Assembly: GCA_036403235.1 (NCBI GenBank)
Contig: DASWRI010000076.1
Location: 62,001 to 126,000, forward strand
Direction of reading: 5' to 3'
DNA: 64,000 nt
From: JBGTFE01 sp036403235
GTDB lineage: Bacteria > Acidobacteriota > Blastocatellia > Pyrinomonadales > Pyrinomonadaceae
Shown here: piece by piece, positions 10,078 through 18,215 of the stretch
Layout: each line of letters opens with the position of its first letter
Numbering within the stretch: position 1 is the stretch's first letter
Translations under genes and position numbers: made by a program
The notes under the pieces: generated by a model
The model's database searches: none
What the model was told of the DNA's origin: nothing
What the model saw: only the letters and a program-made list of their open reading frames with translations

Positions 10078-11745
10078 ATGCAAAACGTAGATGCAACGAA
10101 TGTTGGAAATGTTGAGAAACCGGTAAATTATTTGACCAACGGTTACAGCTTAAAATCATGGCTTTTGACAAAAGACCATAAGCGCATTGCGATTATGTAT
10201 CTTTTGTCGGTCTCCGCCTTTTTTATGATGGGCGGAATTTACGCCATGCTGATTCGTCTGGAACTGCTCACGCCGGCCAGTGATTTGCTCGAGTCGGGAA
10301 CTTACAACCGCGTCTTTACACAGCACGGGGTGATAATGGTTTTCTTCTTTTTGATTCCCGCGATTCCGGCTATTCTGGGAAATTTTCTGCTGCCGATTAT
10401 GATTGGCGCAAAGGATTTGGCGTTTCCGCGCATCAATCTCTTGAGTTTGTATTTGTATTGGGCAGGCGGCTCGCTCGCGCTCTGGGCGATGATGCAGGGC
10501 GGCGTCGACACCGGCTGGACTTTTTACACGCCGTATTCGACGACGTTTTCCAACACATACGTTATGGCGACCGGGCTCGGCATTTTTATCAACGGTTTTT
10601 CGTCGATTCTGACCGGCCTCAACTTTGTCGTTACCGTCCACACGATGCGCGCGCCGGGAATGACCTGGTTTAGAATGCCGCTTTTTGTCTGGGCGCATTA
10701 CGCGACAAGTTTAGTGATGCTGCTCGGCACGCCCGTTATCGCCATCACGATTTTGCTGCTGGCGCTCGAGCGCTTTGCGCGAATCGGGATTTTCGACCCG
10801 TCAATCGGCGGCGACCCAATTTTGTTTCAGCATCTTTTCTGGTTTTACTCGCATCCGGCGGTTTACATTATGATTTTGCCCGGCATGGGCGTCATTTCGG
10901 AACTGATTTCCAATTTTGCGCGCAAAAAGATTTTCGGCTACGAATTTATCGCGTTTTCGTCGATTGCGATTGCCGTTTTCGGTTTTCTCGTCTGGGGACA
11001 TCATATGTTCGTCAGCGGGCAGTCGGTGTATGCCGGACTGGTCTTTTCGTTTCTGACGATGGTCGTCGCCATTCCTTCGGCTATCAAGGTTTTTAACTGG
11101 GCGGCGACGCTCTATAAAGGACAAATTTCCTATGACACGCCGATGCTTTACGGTTTGTTTTTTATCGGCTTGTTTCTTATCGGCGGTTTGACGGGCGTCT
11201 TTTTGGGCTCAATCGGTTTGACCGTCCATCTGACGGACACGTATTTCATCATCGCGCACTTTCACTATGTAATGGTCGGCGGGCAGGTTTTGGCTTACTT
11301 GGGCGGACTTCATTACTGGTGGCCGAAGATGACCGGCAAATTGTATTCGGAATTCTGGGCGAAAATTGCGGCGATGCTCGTTTTCGTCGGGTTTAACTTA
11401 ACGTTTTTCCCGCAGTTTATTCTCGGTTATATGGGAATGCCGCGTCGTTATGCGTCGTATCCGCCGGAGTTTCAGGTTTTGAACATTTTCTCGTCGGCAG
11501 GCGCGTCGATTCTCGGAGTCGGCCTGTTTTTACCGCTGATTTATCTGGTTTACTCGCTTTTCTTCGGTAAGGACGCTCCGGCCAATCCGTGGATGCTGCC
11601 CGGTCTGGAATGGCGCACAAGCTCGCCGCCGCCGACCGAAAATTTTGAAAAAACGCCGATTGTCACGTGGGAAGCATACGAATTCGGCGAAGAAAGCGGC
11701 TTGGATTTAGAAGACGCGAGAAATAAATACAAGGTAACGGTTTAA
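10078..11745 (+). CDS. coxA: Cytochrome c oxidase subunit I
   Basis: The 555-residue catalytic subunit of a haem-copper oxidase, an inner-membrane proton pump with about 12 helices. A haem a ligand lies in TQHGVIMVFF. The CuB site with the cross-linked His-Tyr is seen as FYSHPAVYIMILPGMG, with WGHHMF carrying the next two CuB histidines. AHFHYVMVGG supplies the haem a3 and second haem a ligands. A GGGAAAGG ribosome site precedes the ATG. The YSHPAVY sequence fits an A-type oxidase. Confidence 0.97.
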   Translation: MQNVDATNVGNVEKPVNYLTNGYSLKSWLLTKDHKRIAIMYLLSVSAFFMMGGIYAMLIRLELLTPASDLLESGTYNRVFTQHGVIMVFFFLIPAIPAILGNFLLPIMIGAKDLAFPRINLLSLYLYWAGGSLALWAMMQGGVDTGWTFYTPYSTTFSNTYVMATGLGIFINGFSSILTGLNFVVTVHTMRAPGMTWFRMPLFVWAHYATSLVMLLGTPVIAITILLLALERFARIGIFDPSIGGDPILFQHLFWFYSHPAVYIMILPGMGVISELISNFARKKIFGYEFIAFSSIAIAVFGFLVWGHHMFVSGQSVYAGLVFSFLTMVVAIPSAIKVFNWAATLYKGQISYDTPMLYGLFFIGLFLIGGLTGVFLGSIGLTVHLTDTYFIIAHFHYVMVGGQVLAYLGGLHYWWPKMTGKLYSEFWAKIAAMLVFVGFNLTFFPQFILGYMGMPRRYASYPPEFQVLNIFSSAGASILGVGLFLPLIYLVYSLFFGKDAPANPWMLPGLEWRTSSPPPTENFEKTPIVTWEAYEFGEESGLDLEDARNKYKVTV

Positions 11746-11821
11746 GATAGCAGTCAGTGGCCGGCGGTCAGTTGTCAGAAAAGGCAAAACCGACCACTGA
11801 CCGCTTGACCAGTGACCACTA
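11746..11821. repeat. Phrase palindrome between coxA and coxC
   Basis: The left arm is made of AGTGGCCGGCGGTCAGTTGTC-like units. The right arm has GACCACTGACCGCTTGACC-like units. These are inverted copies of a CAGTGGTC phrase that fills the gap and leaves coxC without an obvious ribosome binding site. Confidence 0.6.
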
Positions 11822-11827
11822 ATTATT

Positions 11828-12718
11828 ATGGCTACACACGAACACGAATATCATCCGCCCGGTCTTCAGCACCAGTTTGAAGATATGAAGCAGCAGGAAG
11901 AATCCGTTTCAATCGGAATGTGGATGTTTCTCGCCCAGGAAATTATGTTCTTCGGCGGAATGTTTACGGTTTATCTCGTATTTCGTTCCAAGTATCCGAT
12001 GGCGTTTGCGGCGGGAAGCAACCATCTCGACGTGAAGATGGGATTTATCAACACGCTGGTTCTCATCGTCAGCAGCTTGACGATGGCGCTCGGCGTTTAC
12101 TACGCGCAAAAGGGCAACCGGAACTTGCAGATGATAATGATTGTCCTGACGATGATTTTCGGCGCGACGTTTTTGGGCGTAAAAATCGTCGAGTATACCG
12201 ATAAATACAATCACGGGCTCGTCCCGATTTCGGGCTGGAACAAGAAAATACAAGCTCACGAAACTTCGGGCGAAAAATCGGCGATTGTTCTTCCGCTTGA
12301 AACAAAGGCGGAGGCCGCCGAAGCGGAAAATAAAACCGAAGAGCATCACGCAAATCCGAAAGGCGAGTTTATGTGGGAAGATTCACATCTCGTCACACAA
12401 GCCCAGCAGGGAAACTTTCTGACCGATGCGGAAAAAATCGGCTATTTTGCCGACGGTGAAGTAAGCGATAATAAATTCCGCGATAAGGTTCGAATTTTCT
12501 TTTATATTTACTTTGTCATGACGGGCCTGCACGCGCTCCACATGATAATCGGCTTATTGATAATGTCGTGGCTTTTGTGGAAAGCGTGGAAGGGAACGTT
12601 TTCCTCCGAGTATTATTCGCCCGTGGAAATTTCTGGTCTTTACTGGCACTTTGTCGATATCGTCTGGATTTTCCTGTTTCCGCTGCTTTATCTTTTGGGC
12701 AGACATTTTGTGCATTGA
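11828..12718 (+). CDS. coxC: Cytochrome c oxidase subunit III with a hydrophilic loop insertion
   Basis: A 296-residue oxidase subunit III that supports proton-pumping stability of subunit I. The N-terminal half holds MWMFLAQEIMFFGGMFTVYL and two further helices. The C-terminal half holds IYFVMTGLHALHMIIGLLIM and the family ending HFVDIVWIFLFPLLYLL. Between them (residues ~130-215) lies a charged, Glu/Lys/His-rich loop of roughly 85 residues that standard subunits lack. The coxD start follows 12 bases after the stop. Confidence 0.93.
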   Translation: MATHEHEYHPPGLQHQFEDMKQQEESVSIGMWMFLAQEIMFFGGMFTVYLVFRSKYPMAFAAGSNHLDVKMGFINTLVLIVSSLTMALGVYYAQKGNRNLQMIMIVLTMIFGATFLGVKIVEYTDKYNHGLVPISGWNKKIQAHETSGEKSAIVLPLETKAEAAEAENKTEEHHANPKGEFMWEDSHLVTQAQQGNFLTDAEKIGYFADGEVSDNKFRDKVRIFFYIYFVMTGLHALHMIIGLLIMSWLLWKAWKGTFSSEYYSPVEISGLYWHFVDIVWIFLFPLLYLLGRHFVH

Positions 12719-12730
12719 GGAGAAAAATAA

Positions 12731-13069
12731 ATGGCAGAACATCACGTAGAACACACTGAAGCCCACAAGGAACATATCGGAATTCCCGGATATTTAGGCG
12801 TTTTCGCCATTCTGGTCGTCGGAACGGTTTTGACTTACCTGACGGCGCAAATCGATTTAGACCGTATTTTTCCGGGCGCAAACACGCTGCTAGCGCTGCT
12901 TATCGCCTTTACGAAAATGACTTTCGTCGTGCTTTTCTTTATGCACGTTAGATGGCAGTCGCGCTTGATTTGGCTGACGGCGGTCGCCGGATTTTTCTGG
13001 CTGGCGATAATGTTCGCCTACACGATGCAGGATTACCTGACGCGCTCGTCCGGAGTTTTCAACAGATAG
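12731..13069 (+). CDS. coxD: Cytochrome c oxidase subunit IV family protein
   Basis: A 112-residue small membrane subunit with three hydrophobic helices (residues ~22-40, ~52-75, ~82-102). It matches the caa3-type subunit IV family in size and in the motif FTKMTFVVLFFMHVRW. A histidine-rich N-terminus (EHHVEHTEAHKEH) precedes the first helix. AGGAG overlaps the end of coxC, so the two are probably co-translated. It closes the respiratory operon. Confidence 0.88.
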   Translation: MAEHHVEHTEAHKEHIGIPGYLGVFAILVVGTVLTYLTAQIDLDRIFPGANTLLALLIAFTKMTFVVLFFMHVRWQSRLIWLTAVAGFFWLAIMFAYTMQDYLTRSSGVFNR

Positions 13070-13277
13070 CGCTTTCGATAAAAAAATATAAAATTTTCAA
13101 CAAAACGCGCGGCGCCAGGCAAAACAAGTCGGTAAGCCGCGTCTTTCATTCTATTAGCGCAAACGCTTTACTCGTGCTATTATTTCTGGTTTAATAGTCT
13201 GGTTTTTATTTACGATGTAATTCGTGAGAGTATTTTCAGGACAACAGGCACTACTTTCCCGACATCAGAAACGAGAG
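13070..13277. other. Intergenic region after the oxidase operon
   Basis: A 208-base gap without a convincing gene. It is AT-rich near 13080-13110, then has a GC-rich patch (GCGCGGCGCCAGGC). I see no clear terminator or promoter. A GTG at 13224 would extend the next gene by 18 codons but has no leader-like sequence, so I left it out. Confidence 0.4.
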
Positions 13278-14357
13278 ATGTTACACAAAAAATCCTTTTT
13301 GCATTTATCTTTATTATTTATATTTTCGCTGTGTTTACTGGCGGGCGGCTGCATCAGCCCGAAGACGCGCGACGAGCGCCCGACGCTGCTGAAGACCGAA
13401 AATGCGACGCAGTATCATCTTTTGAGCGAGGTCAATCGCTTCGCCAAAGTCAATTCGATGCGCGCCAAAATGTATCTCAAGTTTGAGGATAATTCGTTTG
13501 CCGAAAGCGGCATCGCGGAAAAATACAAAACGGCCGACGGCGAAGTAGTAGTTCAGCGCCCGGCAAATATTCTGCTCAAAGTTCAGATTCCGATTATCAA
13601 AACCGACGTCGTGCAGATGTCTTCGAACGGCGAAAAATTCCGCGTCGCAATTCTCGAAGACGGTTCGGGCGGAAAATACAAAAAATTCGTTCTCGGAACA
13701 AACGACGCCGATTATTCGGTGCTGCAGGAAGAAGTAAAACGAGCGGATATTGACGGAAACGGCAAAGAGCTGAAACAAAACGTCAACGCTTTTTCAAATC
13801 TGCGCCCGCAGCATTTTACCGATGCGATGCTCGTTCGGCCGGTCGATACGAAAAACTATTCCTACGTTCAAAGCACGATTTTGCAGGAAGAAGAAGACGC
13901 GACGAAACCGAAAAAATCGCCTTTGCGAAAAGTTCTGCGCGGTTATTATCTGCTCGACGAGCTGCATAAAAACGACGACGGAAGTTTGAGCATCTCGCGC
14001 CGGTTCTGGTTTGACCGCGTCGGCGGAATCCGTCTCGCGCGCCAGCAGATTTTCGATACTCAGATGGAAATCGAATCCGACATCGTTTACGGCAAGGAAG
14101 GAAATTTAACCGATACAGGCGAATACAACAATCTGCCTCTGCGCGTCGAAGTTACGCGTCCGAAGGAAAGGTATAAAATGAGTTTGGAATATCAAACTCC
14201 CGACGCGGTTTCCATCGGCAAAACATATCCGGCAAAAGCGTTTGTGCTCGAAAACACATGGGGTTTGCAGGAAGTCGATTTGGATAAAAAAGTGCAGGAA
14301 ATGAGAAACCGCGCGACGACCATCGAAAAACAGGATAGCAAACCGGAAAACAAGTAA
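13278..14357 (+). CDS. Outer-membrane lipoprotein, probable LolA/LolB-like fold
   Basis: A 359-residue lipoprotein with a leader ending LLAGGC near residue 25. The body begins with an alpha helix and beta strands reminiscent of LolA/LolB or DUF4292-type sorting proteins (NRFAKVNSMRAKMYLKF, then RPANILLKVQIPI and VQMSSNGEKFRVAI). A second half (~residues 190-345) is rich in strands. I chose the ATG at 13278 because the leader begins there and a GAGAG ribosome site precedes it. Together with the LolD-like ATPase and LolA downstream it suggests a role in lipoprotein or lipid transfer to the outer membrane, which is inference. Confidence 0.7.
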   Translation: MLHKKSFLHLSLLFIFSLCLLAGGCISPKTRDERPTLLKTENATQYHLLSEVNRFAKVNSMRAKMYLKFEDNSFAESGIAEKYKTADGEVVVQRPANILLKVQIPIIKTDVVQMSSNGEKFRVAILEDGSGGKYKKFVLGTNDADYSVLQEEVKRADIDGNGKELKQNVNAFSNLRPQHFTDAMLVRPVDTKNYSYVQSTILQEEEDATKPKKSPLRKVLRGYYLLDELHKNDDGSLSISRRFWFDRVGGIRLARQQIFDTQMEIESDIVYGKEGNLTDTGEYNNLPLRVEVTRPKERYKMSLEYQTPDAVSIGKTYPAKAFVLENTWGLQEVDLDKKVQEMRNRATTIEKQDSKPENK

Positions 14358-14450
14358 TATCTGAAAGCCGAAAACTGAGAACTGGAAACTGAAAAGTGAT
14401 TTTATTTTCAGTTTCCAGTTTTCACTTTCTCGGCTTTTTCACTTAAAATG
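14358..14450. repeat. Phrase palindrome upstream of the ABC ATPase
   Basis: The left arm (GAAAACTGAGAACTGGAAAC at about 14370-14389, followed by TGAAAAGTGA) is mirrored by TTTCAGTTTCCAGTTTTCAC and CTTTCTCGGCTTT around 14405-14437. The arms are nearly complementary over more than 30 bases. No other feature is visible in this gap. Confidence 0.65.
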
Positions 14451-14474
14451 AGGTTTCGCGCAATATTTTCTTAA

Positions 14475-15152
14475 ATGAAGACGATTTTAAAGACTGAAGA
14501 GTTAACCAAGACTTACCTGATTGGAAAAGTGGAAGTTCCGGCCCTGCGCGGCGTTTCGCTCGAAATACAGGAAGGCGAATTCGTCGCCATAATGGGGCCT
14601 TCGGGCTGCGGCAAATCGACGCTTCTGCATCTGCTCGGCGGGCTTTTATCACCGACGACAGGGCGGATTATTATCGCCGACGAAGATTTATCAAAAGTTT
14701 CCGACGCCGAAAGAACCGATATCAGGCGGCGAAAAATCGGCTTTGTCTTTCAAAGATTCAATCTTTTCCCGACTCTCACGGCCGAAGGAAATCTGAAACT
14801 GGCGGAAAAAATTCATTCGGGCAACGGCAGCAAAAACTCGGACAGAAGAAGGGAAGTTTTGCGGCTTTTGAAGCTCGAAAACAAAATGCATCACAAACCG
14901 CTCGAGCTTTCCGGCGGCGAGCAGCAGCGTGTCGCGCTGGCGCGCGCGATTGTCAATAATCCGGCGATAATCTTAGCGGACGAGCCGACCGGAAATCTCG
15001 ACACGGAAAATTCCAAAATCGTGCTGGATATGTTTCGCGACCTGAACGAAAAATTTAATCAGACGATTATAATGATTACGCACAATCCGGAAGCCGCGAC
15101 CAACTGCAACCGGATTATCCGGATGCGCGACGGGTTGGTAGTTGATAATTGA
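14475..15152 (+). CDS. LolD/MacB-type ABC transporter ATP-binding protein
   Basis: A 225-residue ABC ATPase of the LolD/MacB/FtsE group. Walker A is GPSGCGKST near residue 42, the Q-loop is FVFQRFNLFPTLTA, the signature is LSGGEQQRVALARA, and Walker B is IILADEPTGNLD. The family normally works with LolC/LolE or MacB-like permeases that extract lipoproteins or drive tripartite efflux. No such permease lies next to it: the neighbours are a lipoprotein, a 98-residue single-helix protein and LolA. The partner must be elsewhere or be unusual. Confidence 0.88.
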   Translation: MKTILKTEELTKTYLIGKVEVPALRGVSLEIQEGEFVAIMGPSGCGKSTLLHLLGGLLSPTTGRIIIADEDLSKVSDAERTDIRRRKIGFVFQRFNLFPTLTAEGNLKLAEKIHSGNGSKNSDRRREVLRLLKLENKMHHKPLELSGGEQQRVALARAIVNNPAIILADEPTGNLDTENSKIVLDMFRDLNEKFNQTIIMITHNPEAATNCNRIIRMRDGLVVDN

Positions 15153-15190
15153 TAGTGGAAATGTCGGATTTCAACTGACGACTGACGACT

Positions 15191-15487
15191 ATGATAAGAG
15201 ACATCATTCTTTGGAAATACGAACGTGCCAGCTGGCAATGGGACGTTTTATGTCTTTTAATCGTCGCGTTTATATTTCTGACGCCGAAAGTGTGGTTTGA
15301 AAAACGCGAAATACTTGCAACCCAAACGTCGCGTCTTATCGTCAAAGCCAGAGATTTTTCACTTGATAAAAGCGAGATGGAAAAGCGCGTCAAGGAAATG
15401 AGCGGAAACCCCGAAGCGGAAGTTTTGGAGTGGCGCGAGGCGCGCGACGCAACAGGTGAAGCTATTTATGAAATTGACATCCGCTAA
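15191..15487 (+). CDS. Small single-helix membrane protein of unknown function
   Basis: A 98-residue protein with one hydrophobic helix near residues 18-32 (WDVLCLLIVAFIFLTPKVWF) and a charged C-terminal domain, probably periplasmic. I do not recognise the family. It sits between the LolD-like ATPase and LolA on the same strand, which suggests a shared function, perhaps an accessory subunit. Confidence 0.65.
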   Translation: MIRDIILWKYERASWQWDVLCLLIVAFIFLTPKVWFEKREILATQTSRLIVKARDFSLDKSEMEKRVKEMSGNPEAEVLEWREARDATGEAIYEIDIR

Positions 15488-15570
15488 GTTTAGATGATAG
15501 ATACTAAATGTCGAATATAAGACGATGCGGTTTAGAGCAAGTCTCTAATGTTTCGGCATCTAACGTCTTT
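15488..15570. repeat. Degenerate inverted phrase repeat upstream of lolA
   Basis: TTTAGATGATAGATACTAAATG on the left is loosely mirrored by TCTCTAATGTTTCGGCATCTAACGTCT on the right. The match is weaker than at other gaps but has the same architecture of repeated short units in inverted orientation. Confidence 0.4.
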
Positions 15571-15595
15571 TTTATAAGAGGAGTTATAAATCAAT

Positions 15596-16288
15596 ATGAA
15601 AATTTTTTTGAAGCTCGGTTTATCCGCCTTGGCGCTGCTGTTTTTGTTCAGCGCGCTGGCGGTGACGGAAACAAAAGCGCAGACCGGCGTGCTCGGCGAA
15701 GTCTTAAAACGAATGGACGAGCACAACAAAAAGCTGGCGACGCTCAAGGCAAGCGTCAGGATGGACAAATATAATGCGCAGATTGATACTCACGATATAA
15801 CGGAAGGAAGCGTAACTTATGCGGCGCAGAAAGGAAAAAATCCATACGTTCGGATTGACTGGACAAAGCCCGTCGAAGAATCTTTAGCCGTCGTCAACAA
15901 GGAATACGTTCTTTATCGCCCGAAGCTGAACCAGTATATAAAAGGCAACATCAACCAGGCGAAAGGCAGCGGAACGGCGGGCGGCGCGCTGGCGTTTATA
16001 AATATGTCGAAAGCGCAGCTGAAAGCCAATTACACGATTAGATACGTCGGTCAGGAAACGGCCAGCGGCGCTCCGACGTGGCATCTTGAGCTGACGCCGA
16101 AAGCGGCGACGAACTACAAGGTCGCCGAGCTCTGGGTTGACGGAAACGGGATGCCGATTCAGGCGAAAGTGACCGAAAACAGCGGCGAGACGACGACCAT
16201 CGTGCTGTCGAATCTTCAAAAAAACGTAACGGTAAACGGGTCGGATTTCGTCATCAACACGAAGGGCGCGAAAGAAGTTAAAGGCTAA
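15596..16288 (+). CDS. lolA: LolA-family outer-membrane lipoprotein carrier protein
   Basis: A 230-residue periplasmic protein with a signal peptide (cleavage probably after residue ~26, TKAQT). The mature part has the LolA half-barrel pattern: a helix (VLKRMDEHNKKLATLKASVR), then strands containing KNPYVRIDWTKPVEESLAVV and a late TTIVLSNLQKNVTVNGSDFV. LolA ferries lipoproteins across the periplasm. A good ribosome site (AGAGGAG) precedes the ATG. A strong intrinsic terminator follows. Confidence 0.85.
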   Translation: MKIFLKLGLSALALLFLFSALAVTETKAQTGVLGEVLKRMDEHNKKLATLKASVRMDKYNAQIDTHDITEGSVTYAAQKGKNPYVRIDWTKPVEESLAVVNKEYVLYRPKLNQYIKGNINQAKGSGTAGGALAFINMSKAQLKANYTIRYVGQETASGAPTWHLELTPKAATNYKVAELWVDGNGMPIQAKVTENSGETTTIVLSNLQKNVTVNGSDFVINTKGAKEVKG

Positions 16289-16309
16289 AATTTTCAGCCG
16301 AGTTTGACC

Positions 16310-16342
16310 AAAGGCTTTGGCTCGCGCGGTCAAAGCCTTTTT
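16310..16342 (+). terminator. Intrinsic terminator after lolA
   Basis: AAAGGCTTTG at 16310-16319 pairs perfectly with CAAAGCCTTT at 16331-16340, followed by further T residues. It lies 22 bases beyond the lolA stop. Confidence 0.85.
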
Positions 16343-16409
16343 GATTTGAAAAGATAAGGCTTAAATCTTATAATTTCAAATTCGACGTTTCTTCCCGTAT
16401 TTTAATTTT

Positions 16410-17438
16410 ATGCCAAAGGCAAGCAGTTTCAGTCGATTTACACGCGGAGTCAGGCACACCGTCCGCGCATTCGCTTCGACCAAGCACCCGGTGCTGGTTC
16501 ACATCGTCCCGATGCGGCGATGCAATCTCTCCTGCGCGTATTGCAACGAATACGATAAGGTATCAGACCCGGTGCCGATTGCGGAGATGCTCCGGCGTAT
16601 TGACAAGCTCGCCGAATTCGGAAGCTCGGTCATCACGATTTCCGGCGGCGAGCCGATGATGCACCCGGAGATTTACGAAATTATCGCGCGCATCCGCCAT
16701 CACGGGATGATTGCCGGTTTGATTTCGAACGGCTATTATTTTCAGCCCGAAAAAATTAAAAAACTAAACGAAGCCGGACTCGATTATCTGCAAATCTCGA
16801 TTGATAACGTGACGCCGGACGACGTTTCCAAAAAAAGCCTGAAAGTTTTGGACAAAAAACTGCAAAACTTGTCGGAGTTTGCCAAATTTAAGGTCAATAT
16901 CAATTCGGTCGTCGGCGGCGGCGTCGCCAATCCGGACGAAGCGCTCATTATCGCCAATCGCGCCATCGAGCTCGGCTTTTCCTCGACCGTCGGCGTCATT
17001 CACGACGAGATGGGCCTCAACAAAGGCTTAACCGACCGCGAAAAGGAAGTTTACAAGGAAATAAAAGCAAAAGGGTCGAGAAGCTACGCGCGCTGGAACT
17101 GGTTTCAGGACAAGCTCGTCGACGGCGAAGAATACGAATGGCGCTGCCGCGCCGGAGCGCGTTATCTTTATATCTGCGAAGAAGGTCTGGTGCACTGGTG
17201 TTCACAGCAGCGCGGCACGCCCGGCATCTCGCTTCACGAATACACGCGCAAGGATATGGAGCGCGAATATATCACCGAAAAATGGTGCGCGCCGACCTGC
17301 ACGATTCAATGCGTTCATCAGGTCGGGCATCTCGACGCGTGGCGCGACCCGCAAATTTCGATGAACGATTACAACAACCGGACGGGCGGAAAAAATTTGA
17401 AAAAAGAAACCGTCCGGCAAGTTCTCAGCGCGGAATAA
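16410..17438 (+). CDS. Radical SAM protein with SPASM-like C-terminal cysteines
   Basis: A 342-residue radical SAM enzyme. The cluster motif CNLSCAYC lies near residue 38, followed by the SAM-binding ISGGEPMMHPE. The C-terminal third carries additional cysteines (CRAGARYLYIC, HWCSQQRG, WCAPTCTIQC), consistent with an auxiliary cluster as in SPASM/twitch domains. The substrate is unknown. The methyltransferase gene starts 7 bases downstream, so the two probably act on the same molecule. Confidence 0.85.
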   Translation: MPKASSFSRFTRGVRHTVRAFASTKHPVLVHIVPMRRCNLSCAYCNEYDKVSDPVPIAEMLRRIDKLAEFGSSVITISGGEPMMHPEIYEIIARIRHHGMIAGLISNGYYFQPEKIKKLNEAGLDYLQISIDNVTPDDVSKKSLKVLDKKLQNLSEFAKFKVNINSVVGGGVANPDEALIIANRAIELGFSSTVGVIHDEMGLNKGLTDREKEVYKEIKAKGSRSYARWNWFQDKLVDGEEYEWRCRAGARYLYICEEGLVHWCSQQRGTPGISLHEYTRKDMEREYITEKWCAPTCTIQCVHQVGHLDAWRDPQISMNDYNNRTGGKNLKKETVRQVLSAE

Positions 17439-17445
17439 TTTTGCT

Positions 17446-18114
17446 ATGTCATCGCTGGCGGATTCAAAAACCGAGAAAGTCGCGGAAATCATCCGAAGAA
17501 TCCATCACGGCGAAATAAAAAATCTGCTCGTCGTCGGCTGCGGCGAAGGAATCGAAGCGGCGATTTTGGCTCAGAAATTAAACGCTTCGGTCGTCGGAAT
17601 AGATATCGAAGACAATTTCGACAAAGAGGCGGCCGTCTTTGCAAAGCTTCAAACGGGCGATGCCTTAGCGCTCGATTTTGCGGACGAAACATTCGATTTC
17701 GTTTTCAGCTATCACGCGCTCGAACACATCGAAAATCCGAAAAAAGCATTAAAGGAAATTCATCGCGTTCTGAAAAAATCGGGCGGCTTCTGGATTGGAA
17801 CGCCGAACAAATCGCGCATCGTCGGCTACATCGGCGGCAAAAATACATCGCTGCAAGAGAAAATAAAATGGAATCTGGCGGATTGGAAGGCGCGTCTCAA
17901 AGGCCGGTTTGAAAACGAGCTCGGCGCGCACGCCGGATTTAGCGGCAAAGAGCTCTACGGATTATTGAACGAAGTTTTTTCGAAAACCAGCGACCAGACG
18001 AAAACATATTTTTCGACCGTTTATGCCCATTACCCGCGCGTTATAAAATGGATTGAGCGCTCGGGCGCGTCGCGCTTCGTTTATCCGAGCGTTTATTTCA
18101 GCGGCGTTAAATAA
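17446..18114 (+). CDS. Class I SAM-dependent methyltransferase
   Basis: A 222-residue methyltransferase with the glycine motif NLLVVGCGEGIEAA near residue 25 and the acidic motif IDIEDNF. Motif II/III is FDFVFSYHALEHIENPKKAL. It resembles the UbiE/Methyltransf_11 group. It is coupled to the radical SAM gene, and the pair forms a small modification operon of unknown substrate. Confidence 0.85.
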   Translation: MSSLADSKTEKVAEIIRRIHHGEIKNLLVVGCGEGIEAAILAQKLNASVVGIDIEDNFDKEAAVFAKLQTGDALALDFADETFDFVFSYHALEHIENPKKALKEIHRVLKKSGGFWIGTPNKSRIVGYIGGKNTSLQEKIKWNLADWKARLKGRFENELGAHAGFSGKELYGLLNEVFSKTSDQTKTYFSTVYAHYPRVIKWIERSGASRFVYPSVYFSGVK

Positions 18115-18131
18115 TAAAAAAAAGAATATTT

Positions 18132-18206
18132 CACCACACAGAAACAGAGGAAGAGTAATTATCCGCAGATGAATGCGGTTAATTACTCTTAAAAATCTCT
18201 GTGTGA
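18132..18206. terminator. Long palindrome between convergent genes, possible bidirectional terminator
   Basis: The arms TTTCACCACACAGA...AGAGTAATTA and TAATTACTCT...CTCTGTGTGAAA pair across about 30 positions, with an inner hairpin CCGCA/TGCGG. It separates the methyltransferase (+) from the UlaG-like hydrolase (-). The CACAGAG phrase recurs elsewhere in the window (38522, 47505). Confidence 0.6.
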
Positions 18207-18215
18207 AAAAACTTT

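Noticed and set aside
13224..13277. GTG start extending the LolA/LolB-like lipoprotein
   Set aside because: The extension is hydrophilic and would bury the signal peptide; the ATG at 13278 has a ribosome site and begins the leader.
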